Source: Pithys albifrons albifrons
Taxonomy: Eukaryota; Chordata; Aves; Passeriformes; Thamnophilidae
Direction: 5' to 3'
Assembly (NCBI RefSeq): GCF_047495875.1
Contig: NC_092470.1
Span: forward strand, 20,200,001-20,264,000
DNA: 64,000 nt
Made by a program: the position numbers and the translations under genes. Positions 24,997 through 37,340 of the stretch are shown in pieces (positions within the stretch are counted from its first letter, which is position 1; each line of letters begins with the position of its first letter). The notes below the pieces were generated by a model that did not search any database, had not been told where the DNA came from, and worked only from the letters and a program-made list of their open reading frames with translations.

Positions 24997-27900
24997 CAAA
25001 ACTCACCCACCCCTCCAGGCCCTGAGCTCAGAGGAGCACAAGAGCTGCTCCCAACAGCTGTCCCTGCTTTCCCAGCAGCAGGAAAGCTCTAGAATAGTTA
25101 CTAATGTTGGCTTGGACCCTCCAAACAAAACTCCAGTGGGCTCTGGAGACCCTGGATTAGTTACTGTGCAGGAGTTTCACCGGCTTGGAATGGTGAAAAT
25201 CACACACAGTTTGGTTAATCTTTCTCCAGATCTGCTTCTGGAGCCTAAATTTTCCTGACTTACTCAACAGGAGCTTCACCATAACTCAGAGCTCTCCTGT
25301 TAACCTGTTTAATGTTCATACTTTTTGTTCAGAATTTTCTGTTAATTTTTTTTTCAGTGGGCAGTTTTTGCAGAAGGTGACTGGGAAGGGCAAAGCAGAA
25401 GGTTGAATGAAACCCACTGTGGTGCAAGGAGCCTTTAGAGAGTAACTAAAAGCCAAATTTCTCACAGGAGATGATGAGTGTGTGCTTATCAAGGCTAACA
25501 GAGGTTTCCAGCAGCTCTGTGGCACCAGCAGAAGTCTGGGCAGTCTCAGACTGTGCTGAGCTTTGCTCTCAATTAGAGGCCATAAATAACTTTTGTAGGT
25601 GCACAGCTGATCACTGGAGCTTTTTCCCAAGGCTGCTTTGGCTTGTTTGCTACAACTCCAGGCTGAAGGTTCATGGAGAGAGTTGCAGCTGCATATTTGG
25701 GGTTTTTTTCCCAATCAAAAGTGAATAAAGATACGTTTTCAGTTGTGGATTTGGTGCTTAATGAATGTGCATTGTGGTCAGGGAAGGTTGGAAACATCAG
25801 GGTTTGTTCCACAGCACTGTAACATCGAGAAAAATAATTGTATTGTTGCTTGGACCTTGCTCTTCACTACCTACCAAATACAACTTGTTTCTCAGAGGAT
25901 TTAATTACAATATTTTTAATTTTTTTTAAATATTTTTTAAAATATTTTTAAAATTGCTGCTTTAAAAACCTTTCTGTTGCTCTCCAGCCTCTCACTCATC
26001 CTCAGCTGTTTAATTTTGGCTGGAAACTTTCTTTGAAAATCTGTAGGTGCTACGTCAGGGAGAGTGTGAGAATTCCATGGATGTTTAGTGGTAAACCTTG
26101 CCTGGCTTTGCCTGTTTTTTGTCTGTTCCTCTCTGTGCTTGGTGCCTCCTGCACACAGGGAATGTTTGGGGTGGTTGATGAAATCCCAGCCCAGGATTCT
26201 GTGCTGGGCTCAGGTTTGAGGTCTGTCTGCACAGCTCTCCACACGCAGCCTCATGTTGGCAGTTCAGCCACACCACAGAACCAGATGTGGCTTTAATACC
26301 AAATTAATATCCAAATACCAAATCTGAAATGAGGGCAAAGCATCTCTCAGGGGATTCGTGCTGTTGCTGTTGGACTTTTCCAACCACAGCTGGAAAAATG
26401 AAATTTCTCTGCCTGGAACTGGGTCTTTTTGTGCTGAACCCTCCCATGTCTTTGCTGTAAAACTCCTTTGCAGCTGAAGATTGTGGGGAATTGTTCTGAA
26501 AGAGAGAACTGAAAACAAGAGCTGGCCATCTGGCTGGAAACAACATTATTAATTAAGTGTTGTCTTTTAAATCATTTACAAGCTTGACAGGAGTGCTCTT
26601 TTCAAACCTACTGGAGCAAGTAGAACTTGCAGCCTTGCTGTGGAAAACTGTGTGTTTATTTAATGTGCCTCCTCCCTAAAATGAAGGATGGAGAAGTAAC
26701 CTTTGAGATGGTCATTACTTAGATAAGCAAAGAGCAAAACAGCCTCTGAATTAGTCCTTGGGTGTTTTAAATGGTTCCTTTCTTTAAAGGAGAACAATTA
26801 AGTTCCAATATTGTCAGTTACTCCCATTTGAAAATAAGAATAAATCTATTCTATACAATATTCATTAAGGGCTTTTCATTGTGGTCAGCCCACAACCTGT
26901 GTGTGACCTCTCAGTTTATACCACAGGGCTGATCTTCAGGTGTTGGATATCAGAAGGATTTTTACCCCCTTTTGCTGATGGGGAGAGTGAAGTCCTGAGG
27001 TTGTTGTGGGCAGAGGCAAAGCAACATTTTGGGTGCAGGAATCCTGTGCAGGGTTCCATACCCAGGACTGGAGTGGCAACACTCTTGAGAGCATCTTCCC
27101 GTGCTCTGGGTGGAAAACAGGAGCTGGTTCCAAAGCTGCTCTGTCTGAGTTATACCAATAATTCATAACATGTGGATAATTATATTAAACCCTAATTTTC
27201 AGTTAAATAGAGGAAGAGGCTCCAGCATTTCAGAATCAAAACTGGCATGGATTGGAGGAGCCTTTCTCAGCTTGTCTAGTCCAGCCCAGCCATGGCCAGG
27301 GACATCTTTTACTGGGTCAGGCTACTCAGAGCAACTTCCATCCTGCCTGGGGACATTTCCAGTGGTGGGACATTCTCCAGGATGCCCCTCCTTGGATGCT
27401 CAAGGGGTATTTCATTGTACTTCCATATTTTCCAGGCTTAGGATGAGGTCACTTCCTTATTGCCTGGATTTTTCAGTACCTTCAGAGTCCCAGCAACTCT
27501 CATGGTGTGTCTGAGTGTCAGGAGAACAGCCCGAGTTGAGACCTGCCCATATTGCAGCTCTGGGGGCTGCACATGGGAAAGAAACGTCCTGGGATCTTGG
27601 AAGGACTGTGGAGCCCCTTGGATGGAGGGAATTGTGGACAGCCAGGAGCAGTTTCATGGAAACATCCCCTCTTTTCCCTCTCTGTAGTTGTCCATTTGGT
27701 TCCTGTTGGTTCCTGGTGGGTCTGGGCTGTAAGATGTTGGTGCCACACTCAGATGAACCCACGGAAGAGGTGAAGGCCTTGGGAATTCTGGCTTGAAAAA
27801 GAGTTCTCTCAGTCACTGCTTTGCATGCCAGGCTCTACTGGTTTGGAAGCCCTGTTGAGAGAGCTGCTTCTAAACAGGAATAAAAATAGACCTTTGATTG

Positions 27901-29261
27901 TGCTGATTTTAGAAAAAAAAAAAAGCCATTTATTGGATTATGATTGGCTGATGACTTTGAAGCTGGAGACAGTTTTATATTACAGAGTTTCTGACTCTGC
28001 TTATTCTCTCAGTTCCTGTTCCCCCCCTCCTCTTTTTCTTTTTTTTCCCTCCTTTTCTTGCTTTCTATTTTTAGGATGGCATTTCAGAGTTTCTGCTCTG
28101 CTGGCAGGGCAGTTGTTCAGAGGAAAGGAAAGGTGGGAGGTGGAGCTAATGAGCATTAATAGTCTATTATTAATCTGGCTAATGAGCATTAATAGTCTGT
28201 TATTAATCTGGCTTTTGAGTCTGACTTGGTGTTCAGAGTTTATTTCCAGTTTATCTGACAGTGGGTGAAAGAGCTGGTTGTGCTTGACCCACTGACAGTC
28301 CTTGCACTTGAGCAGAAAAGAGGAAAGCAGAAAGTTCAGGATTGGAGAGAGGTTATTAAAAGTTTTAGGGCAATTCTTTGTGCATTTTATATTTTGTTGT
28401 GTGTGTGTGTTGTATATTCAATACTTTAATAAGTGTATATAAATAATTAAACCCCTCATATTCTATAGAATTAGCTCCAAGTGGAAACTGGGATTTCAGT
28501 CGCCATTCCGTGGAGAAAAAGTGGTGTGACTTCACTGAAAAAAGTGTTAATGGTCCATTAGCAGTGGAACAAAACAGGAATAGCCCTTGTTTCTGTTCCA
28601 TGTGCCCACACAAATGACATTTTTTGTATTTTTTAAGCTGTGTGACGTTTTTGCACGTGCAGAGCAGCTCTGAGTTCACCCCACTGCGAGAGAGGAACTG
28701 GGAAAGCCTGAAAGACTTTGTGGCCCTTTTGCTTTAGGGTCCCTCTTAATATACAAATGATATTCTATTTCATCCCTGATTTTCCTTTGCACTCACTGTG
28801 CTGCTTGGAGCTGTAAAGAATATTTTTTTAGGCTCATTTGAAGCTTGAGTGTTGTCAAAGGCTGGCTGGAAGCTGCCCATGAAATGTATTGCTATAAATT
28901 AAAGCCCCCAAGGGTTATTTTTAGAAGATGAGGGATATTTCAAAACACAGCCCTTAACTTTTCTACCACTGATTCAATAACTTATTCCTGGCAGTTGGAG
29001 CCAGGGCAGGATTTTTTCAAATCGAATTTCTATTTTTTTTTTCAGTGTGGTTTCCCTGTTTGGAATAACCAGGAGACAGGGCTGGCTGTTGGTTCACAAA
29101 ATCTGATGTGCAGAGTTTATTTTATATCTGTCCTGGGGCCTGAGCTCTGCTGCTTCATCTGCAGTTGGGAGTCCTTTGGGAATGCAGAGCACAGGCTTGG
29201 GCTCCCACGATAACCTTGCTCCAGTTTTGTTTCTGCTGTTATCTCCTGGCACAAAAAACTG
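24997..29261. other. SMAD3: Unique intron 1 sequence
   Basis: No gene seen. A 33-bp tandem duplicate (28,146-28,178 and 28,179-28,211; CTAATGAGCATTAATAGTCT...) holds several TAAT cores. AT-rich runs occur at about 25,900-25,960. Confidence 0.45.
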
Positions 29262-30062
29262 GAGGAGGAGGGGGAGGAGAAAGAGGAGGAGAAGGAGGAG
29301 GAGGAGAAGGAGGAGAAAGAGGAGAAAGAGGAGAAGAAGGAGTAGAAGGAGGAGGAGAAAGAGGAGAAGAAGGAGTAGGAGTAGAAGGAGAAGAAGAAGT
29401 AGGAGGAGGAGAAAGAGGAGGAGAAGAAGGAGTAGAAGGAGGAGGAGAAAGAGGAGAAAGAGGAGGAGGAGAAAGAGGAGGAGAAGAAGGAGTAGAAGGA
29501 GGAGGAGAAAGAGGAGAAAGAGGAGGAGGAGAAAGAGGAGGAGAAGAAGGAGTAGAAGGAGGAGGAGAAAGAGGAGGAGAAGAAGGAGTAGAAGGAGGAG
29601 GAGAAAGAGGAGAAGGAGTAGGAGTAGAAGGAGGAGAAGAAGGAGTAGAAGGAGGAGGAGAAAGAGGAGGAGAAGAAGGAGTAGAAGGAGGAGGAGAAAG
29701 AGGAGAAGGAGTAGGAGTAGAAGGAGGAGAAGAAGGAGTAGAAGGAGGAGGAGAAAGAGGAGGAGAAGAAGGAGTAGAAGGAGGAGAAGATGGAGGAGTA
29801 GAAGGAGGAGGAGGAGAAGAAGGAGTAGAAGGAGGAGGAGAAGAAGGAGGAGGAGAAGGGAGGAGAAGAAGGAGGAGGAGAAGGAGTAGAAAGAGGAGAA
29901 AAAGGAGGAGGAGGAGAAGGGAGTAGAAGGAGTAGGAAAAGGAGAAGAGGGAGAAGGAGGAGGAGGAAAAGGGAGGAGAAGGAGTAGAAGGAGAAGGAGT
30001 AGAAAGAGGAGAAAAAGGAGGAGGAGGAGAAGGGAGTAGAAGAAGGAGGAGAAGGAGGAGAG
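29262..30062. repeat. 800-bp polypurine (GGA/GAA) tract
   Basis: Nearly uninterrupted GGA and GAA trinucleotides with regularly spaced GTAGAAGGA variants, all purine on this strand apart from sparse T. A superperiod including AGGAGTAGAAGGAGGAGGAG is visible. Poly-Arg and poly-Glu translations are artefacts. Confidence 0.97.
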
Positions 30063-30572
30063 AGCTAGTCAAGTGTTCCAAATTGGTGTGTATTTCTGTC
30101 CACCACAGCAGTTTGCAGGACCTGAAGAAGGGGACTGAGGAAACCACATCCACAGGGATGAAGCTGCTCCAGGTTTTCCTTTGGGAATTTCCAGTGGAGT
30201 TTGCCCAGGCTGTGAGTGGTGCAGTGCCCTGGCAGAGCCAGCCACGCCAGCCTGGTGTGGACCAAGGGGCAGGATGTTGGTGGAAGTTGAGCTGGCAATC
30301 ACCCTGCTTTGATTTGTCAATCCTTTCTTATCTTGTACTTTAAACCCAAATAGTTTCTTAGCATGCCAATAAATGGCAGAGTGGCTTTGGAGCAGGCAGA
30401 CATCTCTGCCTGGGCTGCTGTGTCTCATTAATGTTGTTTGGAGGCCAAGTTAACCCTAACAGGAGTGACAACTCCAGGTTATCTGATTTCCATGTACTTC
30501 TGTACTGTTGTATCTCTCCTTATTATGATAATGATCCATTGGTAACATCATTTTATTTATGGTTTCCACTTC

Positions 30573-31130
30573 ATAGAATCACAGAATCATAGAATGGATT
30601 GGGTTGGAAAAGACCTCCAAGATCAGCAAGTCCAACCCTTGATCCAACCCCACTGTGATCACCAGCCCAGGGCACGGAGTGCCCTGGGCTGGTGATCACA
30701 GTGGGGTTGGATCAAGATGTGGTGGATTCTCCCTCAGTGCCACATCCATAGAATCACAGAATGGATTGGGTTGGAAAAGCCCTCTGAGATCATCAAGTCC
30801 AACCCTTGGTCCAACTCCAGTCCCTTTACCAGATCATGGCACTCAGTGCCACGGCCAAGCTCAGCTGAAAAACCTCCAGGGATGGGGAATCCACCCCCTC
30901 TCTGGGCAGCCCATTCCAATGCCTGAGCACTCTCTCTGCAAAGAATTTCTTTCTGCTCTCCAACTTCAATTTCCCCTGGCAGAGCTTGAGCCCATCGTGC
31001 CCCCTTGTCCTATTGCTGAGTGCCTGGGAGAAGAGACCAACCCCCACCTGGCCAGAACTTCCCTTCAGGCAGTTCCAGACAGTGCTGAGGTCACCTCTGA
31101 GCCTCCTCTTCTCCAGACTAAACAACTCCA
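30573..31130 (-). mobile_element. CR1 3' end in antisense, with fold-back
   Basis: The reverse strand carries, in order, CR1 ORF2 C-terminus, stop, tail, 77-bp palindrome (30,639-30,715) and second tail (CATAGAATCACAGAATCATA marks the tail at 30,573). The encoded C-terminal stretch (about 30,826-31,143) is open and nearly identical to the sense copy at 32,030-32,329. Confidence 0.92.
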
Positions 31131-31606
31131 GGCTAAACTTCAAGGAATAAGATTTTCAGGAGTATATTTTCACTACACTCCAGGCACTAGTTCTGTTCCA
31201 TGCTCTGAAATATCCTCCTCTCTAAATATGCAGTGAATTTTCAATGATTTAAAGGCCATGAAGTGCTAACATTTCACATCTGCACTGTCCAACACATCAG
31301 GTTACTGCCCATGGCAGGATTGGGCAATGCCAGGTGCTGCTGCCCCTTGGCCAGTGAGTTTCCCTGTGTGCCAAGAAATGCCTGAGCAGGTGGAGGAGCA
31401 TTGCCAGGTTTGCTCCTGGTTGCCCAAGGGCCACTGGGCTGCTCACGTTCTGCACGACAGAGCCCAGCAAAACACCCAGCTCTGCACTCTGGTGTAACAA
31501 CAAGGCAAGAAAAATGCTTTCAACGCTGTGGCAAAGTGCCAGAGTGGGGAAGTCTCAAGAGCTCAGGTGCTTCACTAAAGGGCATGACCACTAATGGGTT
31601 ACTCAC

Positions 31607-31921
31607 CTTACACAACGAGCATCGTTTAGTCTTTTCTTTGAAAGGGACATCAAAAGGCATAAAGGAATCTGCACCTTCGGTGTTTGGCACTTCAGAGACA
31701 CCTTCAGCACCAAACGGCCACTGCATTGGCTTTTTGCATGTGGTTATAGAAGGCTGTGCAGCAGGAAATCCTGACACACCTGGGGGCTGCCAAAGCCACA
31801 GGCTTGTACCGAGCCACGGGGACAAGAAACGACAGTCACTGGTGTGGGATGTGAGGAAACAAACCCCTCCATCGCTGTCACACTCTTCAAAGACAAGTGG
31901 TTCACCCAGTGAGTAACATTC
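31607..31921 (-). other. Candidate antisense exon, unrecognised
   Basis: On the reverse strand, CCACTGCAG|GAATG at 31,921 resembles a splice acceptor and TGTAAG|GTGAGT at 31,607 is a consensus donor. Between them lie exactly 315 nt (105 codons), open throughout in the phase-0 frame, with cysteine-containing stretches such as EECDSDGGVCF and KTKRCSLCK. The segment is not CR1 and lies between two inverted CR1 copies. One forward-strand frame is also open here, so chance is possible. I recognise no family. It could be an exon of an antisense transcript, a pseudogene fragment or noise. Confidence 0.22.
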
Positions 31922-31964
31922 CTGCAGTGGTTTGGGGGTAACAAGAGCTACACCCTCATTGAAA

Positions 31965-32742
31965 TAGCAACGAGGCTGGAGAAGGGACTGGAGCACAAGT
32001 GCTGTGGGGAGAGGCTGAGGGAGCTGGGGGTGTTCAGCCTGGAGAAGAGGAGGCTCAGAGGTGACCTCAGCACTGTCTGGAACTGCCTGAAGGGAAGTTC
32101 TGGCCAGGTGGGGGTTGGTCTCTTCTCCCAGGCACTCAGCAATAGGACAAGGGGGCACGATGGGCTCAAGCTCTGCCAGGGGAAATTGAAGTTGGAGAGC
32201 AGAAAGAAATTCTTTGCAGAGAGAGTGCTCAGGGATTGGAATGGGCTGCCCAGAGAGGGGGTGGATTCCCCATCCCTGGAGGTTTTTCAGCTGAGCTTGG
32301 CCGTGGCACTGAGTGCCATGATCTGGTAAAGGGACTGGAGTTGGCCCAAGGGTTGGACTTGATGATCTTGGAGGGCTTTTTCCACCCAATCCATTCTGTG
32401 ATTCTATGGATGTGGCACTGAGTGAGAATCCACCATGTCTTGATCCAACCCTACTCTCTTGATCCAACCCTACTGTCTTGATCCAACCCCACTGTGATCA
32501 CCAGCCCACTTTGTGCCCTGGGCTGGTGATCACAGTGGGGTTGGATCAAGGGTTGGACTTGCTGATCTTGGAGGTCTTTTCCAACTCAATCCATTCTATG
32601 ATTCTGTGGATGTGGCACTGAGTGAGAATCCACCACACTCAGTGCCCTGGGCTGGTGATCACAGTGGGGTTGGATCAAGGATTGGACTTGCTGATCTTGG
32701 AGGTCTTTTCCAACCCAACCCATTCTGTGATTTTGTGATTCT
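31965..32742 (+). mobile_element. CR1 3' end with two tandem fold-back/tail units
   Basis: It begins AGCAACGAGGCTGGAGAAGG and encodes an open CR1 ORF2 C-terminus to the stop at about 32,329. Next come a first tail, a palindrome (32,478-32,549), a second tail, a shortened right-arm unit (from about 32,641) and a third tail ending about 32,742. It is inverted relative to the copy at 30,573-31,130. Confidence 0.92.
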
Positions 32743-32745
32743 AAG

Positions 32746-35704
32746 TTGCAAGAATCTTAATAATCTTGTGTAAAATACCCCATTGTTGCTGTCAGGTGGT
32801 GGTAGTGGCAGCTCCAATCAATGTAGCTTTGCTTTCCTTCTCTTTTTGCCTCCACTGAAGCTCTTCATGAGATTATTTCAGCTCAAACCTCATTCTCTGG
32901 CATTTGGTCTCCTCCTCTGAGTGCAGTAGCAAATACTTCAAGTGATAGCTCAGCACAACTAATAAAAGAGGAATTATCTCTAAGCTGGAAATAAGTAGAA
33001 AGAGCCTCCTGTGGAAATGACAGGGCTTGCTGGTCCGTAGGGATTCGTTCCACAGGGCTTGGAGCAACTTCCAGCAAGGTGAAGGCCTTCAGAGGACTTG
33101 GTCTCTAACTGCTTTTTACCACTTGCAAGCTATTTAGGCTTTGGCTGTTCAAACTGTTCTGATGATCTCTCTCCAGTCATGCAAATATCACAAGCTGTTC
33201 AACTTGTTCATTTATTCTCTTGGAAAAGGCAGAGAGGAAAAACAGCCTTGACTTGCACCCTGGAGGGAGCTGTGCAGAGCCAGGCTGAGCATTCTGGAGG
33301 AGGAGGAACTGGGGAGTGTTCTCCTCTTTTGTTGATGATGCTTTGCTTTCTGTCATCTCTTAGCAAATAATGAATCCCAGTCCCAGGATGAAATCTGGAA
33401 GTGTTTATGGAATGTGTGTGTGAACCAGAGTCATCCCCAGAGCTGATTTTCTCACGGGCTGGCCTGGTGTGTGCCTGGGGCAGAGTTTGCAGCTCTCTTG
33501 GTGAGAAAGGCTCAGGGACTGTGGTGGTTGTGCTGCCCAGGGCTCTGTGCAGGGCAGAGACTGCCCGTCGTGCCCTCTGCCCATCTCCAGCTGGCACCAG
33601 CAGCAGAGGACTCTGCCCTGCCCAGCCCTTTGCTGCTGTGTGTGCAGTGCTTTGCTCTGGAACACACCACAAAGGCAGATAAAAGCCCAGTAAAGCCATT
33701 GCTGCAAGAGGCCTAAAACAAACTTAAAAAACCCTTGAGGTTTTTCCTTCCTTCCTTCCCTTCGTGGTTTATTTTTGTCTTCATTTTTTCACTGGGGGAG
33801 GGCTGTGAGTGCTGAAGATTTATCTCTGAACATGAGCACTGACATTTTGGTTGGGGTTTTTATCTCCTTCCCCACCTGAGGAACAGCTTTTTTTGAATAA
33901 ACCAAGGTCTCCATGAACTCAGTCCTGCAGCAGAGCTCCCCATGGTCAGCCCTGGGGGAAGCTCCTCTGCCCTGTGCATCCCTGGGAGGAGTGCCAGTGG
34001 TCCCACCACATCCATGCTACGTGTTGTGCAGAGTTTTGCCAGACTGAGCCCCATATAAGTCAGTGGAACTAATCACACATCTGAGTTGAACCATCTGATT
34101 CCCTCCCTGAGCTCTGCAGCTGCTCCTGCGTGGCTGTGGCGTTGCCTGAGCTGTCGGCAGCTGCCTCTCCCTGCAGTGAAACCGCTTTTATTTCCTTTTT
34201 CCCTCTTCCTGGCAGGTCTGGTGAACAGTGGGGTTGCTCTCTGAAAGCATTTTGGAGAGGATTGCTCTGTAAAGTAGTTTTTCAGCTTGCAGTGAGTGCA
34301 GTCTGCTCACTAAGCATCCACTTCAGATTATTCTTTGGGTTTTAAAGAGAGTGGAACATCAGGTAATTAGTTTAACTCCTTGTTTCCAGTAATCACATCT
34401 CTGTGGGCAGAGGGAAATGTAAAATGAAAGGAAACATTCTGGGACTGAGTAGGGATGTGGCTTCATGTTCCCCCCCGGATCTGTCTGCCCATTAAAAGGC
34501 ATAATCCCATTTCTGTCTCGGAGTCTGCTGCTCCCTGTGCAGTTTGCTGGAGTTCTGAGAGCCTCTTTTTCTCTTGCTGGCAACAGGATCCCCCCTTCTA
34601 ATACCTTGAAAATTGTGCCCTTTTAAATCAGGCTTGTGGGCAGAGCTTTGACCTCTGCATTGAAATCTGTCACCTGCACAGGTGTGGCTCTGGGAAATGC
34701 ATCCTGTCCTTGCTTAAACATACCCAGACACACAGCCCACTGTTGTCCTTTTTGTTTTTCCTTTTAACAGCTAATAGTCTCCTCACATGAAAAAAAAAAG
34801 GTGCCACACTGGCCCAGTTTGATGGCATTGCTTCATTTTACCTCTCTTGGCCAGACTGAGAGTCCTGCAGAATTCCCATTTTCCCTTCCAATAAACACAC
34901 TCTCACCCTGCTGGGATTCAGACCTCACTCAGTCCTTGCCTTAAAAGAATGGATTGAATTTCTTAGATCTTTTGAAGGGTTTTTTTTCTGCCCTGCACTG
35001 GTTTTGTGGGTACATTCTCACCAAGCTGTGCACAGCTAATTTATTTACACAAGTCTAAATGTCCTGGGTTTAGAAGATTATTTTTTATCATCCCAATTTC
35101 TCTAAGAGTGGAATGAGACTAAATTCAAGAAGGCCTTAAATCAAGATCACCCAGACTTGTGCTGGGCTTTAATTCTGTGGGAGTCTTCTAATTTTTTTTT
35201 CCCATTTACCCTGTCCCTGCCTGTAGAACCTCCCACCAACTGATGTTAAATCGGGTGCTACTGAATTTTGTCCCATGGTGAGGTTTGATGTTTTGGGTTC
35301 TGCTCCTTCCAAGGAGCTTTCTGAGCTCCAGGAGGGCAAAGGCACTTCTGAAGTTGGGTCCTGTACTGCTAAATTGGTGTCTGTGGTTTGGCTCCTGATT
35401 TGGGAGGGATGGGAGGGGTTGGAATTTGGGTGTCCCCATGACCTGACACTTCTGCTGGTGTGGAAACCAAACTTCTCCAACTCCTCCTCCAGCACATGAA
35501 GTTTGAGTCTTCCCACCTAGAAAAACCCTTGTGTTATTTTTAGTACTTCTGATTCTGCTTAAAAATACTTTTGGGATGTTATGGGCTGCTGTAGGAAGGT
35601 GGGAGAATGGCCTGGGAAGGTGCTGGAGAAGGTTTCATTACAACCCCATCCCCTCTGTGAGTAGAACAGTGCTGGGTGGTGAACAAGTTCACCTGATGAG
35701 AAGC
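32746..35704. other. SMAD3: Unique intron 1 sequence, nothing specific seen
   Basis: No exon, RNA gene or named repeat recognised in about 3 kb. Confidence 0.45.
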
Positions 35705-35711
35705 AGTGAAG

Positions 35712-36187
35712 CAGGTGGGGGTTGGTCTCTTCTCCCAGGCACTCAGCAATAGGACAAGGGGGCATGATGGGCTCAAGCTCTGCCAGGGGAAATTGAAGTT
35801 GGAGAGCAGAAAAGAATCCTTTCCAGAGAGACTGCTCAGGGATTGGAATGGGCTGCCCAGAGAGGGGGTGGATTCCCCATCCCTGGAGGTTTTTCAGCTG
35901 AGCTTGGCCGTGGCACTGAGTGCCATGATCTGGTAAAGGGACTGGAGTTGGACCAAGGATTGGACTTGATGATCTCAGAGGTCTTTTCCAACCCAATCCA
36001 TTCTATGATTCTGTGGATGTGGCACTGAGTGAGAATCCACCATGTCTTGATCCAACCCTACTGTGATCACCAGCCCAGGGCACAGAGTGCCCTGGGCTGG
36101 TGATCACAGTGGGGTTGGATCAAGGGTTGGACTTGCTGATCTCTGAGGTCTTTTCCAACCCAATCCATTCTGTGATTCTGTGATTCT
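35712..36187 (+). mobile_element. 5'-truncated CR1 with fold-back
   Basis: It starts AGGTGGGGGTTGGTCTCTTC inside ORF2 and retains an open C-terminus to the stop near 35,936, then the tail, the 77-bp palindrome (36,047-36,123) and a second tail ending in two TGTGATTCT units. Confidence 0.92.
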
Positions 36188-36386
36188 AACTTGGCTCAGT
36201 TTTATTTTTGTCTATGAAAAGTGAGGCTTTCCAGGGAGGAAACCATCCAGTCTCTCTTACAGCATCCAACAGCCTTTGGGGTTGGGATGATGGGTGGGAA
36301 GAGCTCAGGGTGTTGATCCTCAGTGTGCAGCCCTCCCCTTTCCAGGGTCTCCTGGTGAGAGCCAGTGCTGCAGCTTTGGGCTGCAG

Positions 36387-36727
36387 AGAGACCTCAGCAC
36401 TCTCCACAACTCCCTGAAGGGATGTTGTACCCAGGTGGGGATTGGTCTCTTCTCTCAGGAACCAGCAGTAGGACAGGAGGGCACAGCTTGAGCTCTGCCA
36501 GGGGAGGTTTAGGTTGGATATCAGGAAGGAATTCTTTGCAGAGAGAGTGCTCAGGGATTGGAATGGGCTGCCCAGAGAGGGGGTAGATTCCCCATCCCTG
36601 GAGGTTTTTCAGCTGAGCTTGGCCGTGGCACTGAGTGCCATGATCTGGTAAAGGGACTGGAGATGGACCAAGGGTTGGACTTGATGATCTCAGAGGGCTT
36701 TTCCAATCCAATGGATGTGGCACTGAG
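36387..36727 (+). mobile_element. CR1 3' end feeding the 34-bp minisatellite
   Basis: A CR1 ORF2 C-terminus (AGACCTCAGCACTCTCCACA onwards) with its stop near 36,650 and a shortened tail (TCCAATCCAATGGATGTGGC) leads straight into the array. Confidence 0.88.
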
Positions 36728-37340
36728 TGAGAATTCACCATGTCTTGATCCAACCCTACTGTGAGAATCCACCATGTCTTGATCCAACCCCACTGTGAGA
36801 ATCCACCATGTCTTGATCCAACCCCACTGTGAGAATCCACCATGTCTTGATCCAACCCCACTGTGAGAATCCACCATGTCTTGATCCAACCCCACTGTGA
36901 GAATCCACCATGTCTTGATCCAACCCCACTGTGAGAATCCACCATGTCTTGATCCAACCCCACTGTGAGAATCCACCATGTCTTGATCCAACCCCACTGT
37001 GAGAATCCACCATGTCTTGATCCAACCCCACTGTGAGAATCCACCATGTCTTGATCCAACCCCACTGTGAGAATCCACCATGTCTTGATCCAACCCCACT
37101 GTGAGAATCCACCATGTCTTGATCCAACCCCACTGTGAGAATCCACCATGTCTTGATCCAACCCCACTGTGAGAATCCACCATGTCTTGATCCAACCCCA
37201 CTGTGAGAATCCACCATGTCTTGATCCAACCCCACTGTGAGAATCCACCATGTCTTGATCCAACCCCACTGTGAGAATCCACCATGTCTTGATCCAACCC
37301 CACTGTGAGAATCCACCATGTCTTGATCCAACCCTACTGT
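36728..37340. repeat. 34-bp minisatellite grown from the CR1 fold-back left flank
   Basis: About 18 near-identical units of GAGAATCCACCATGTCTTGA followed by TCCAACCCCACTGT. This is precisely the stretch that elsewhere occurs once, before the palindrome. The final unit runs into an intact 77-bp palindrome (37,323-37,399), so the array is an internal expansion of one composite unit. Unit uniformity suggests recent growth. Confidence 0.97.

Noticed and set aside
24119..25258. ORF of 379 residues (and antisense ORFs of 290-350)
   Set aside because: Direct translation of the 42-bp minisatellite. Open frames result from the 3n period.
29165..30153. Arg/Glu/Gly-rich or Ser/Pro-rich ORFs resembling low-complexity proteins
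   Set aside because: Simple translation of the GGA/GAA polypurine tract. The same applies to the CTCCT, AGGAG, CTCCCT and CCCT arrays.
30573..32742. CR1 ORF2 fragments listed as protein-coding genes
   Set aside because: They cover only the C-terminal end of ORF2, lack endonuclease and reverse transcriptase catalytic regions, and are 5'-truncated insertions. They are annotated as mobile elements instead.
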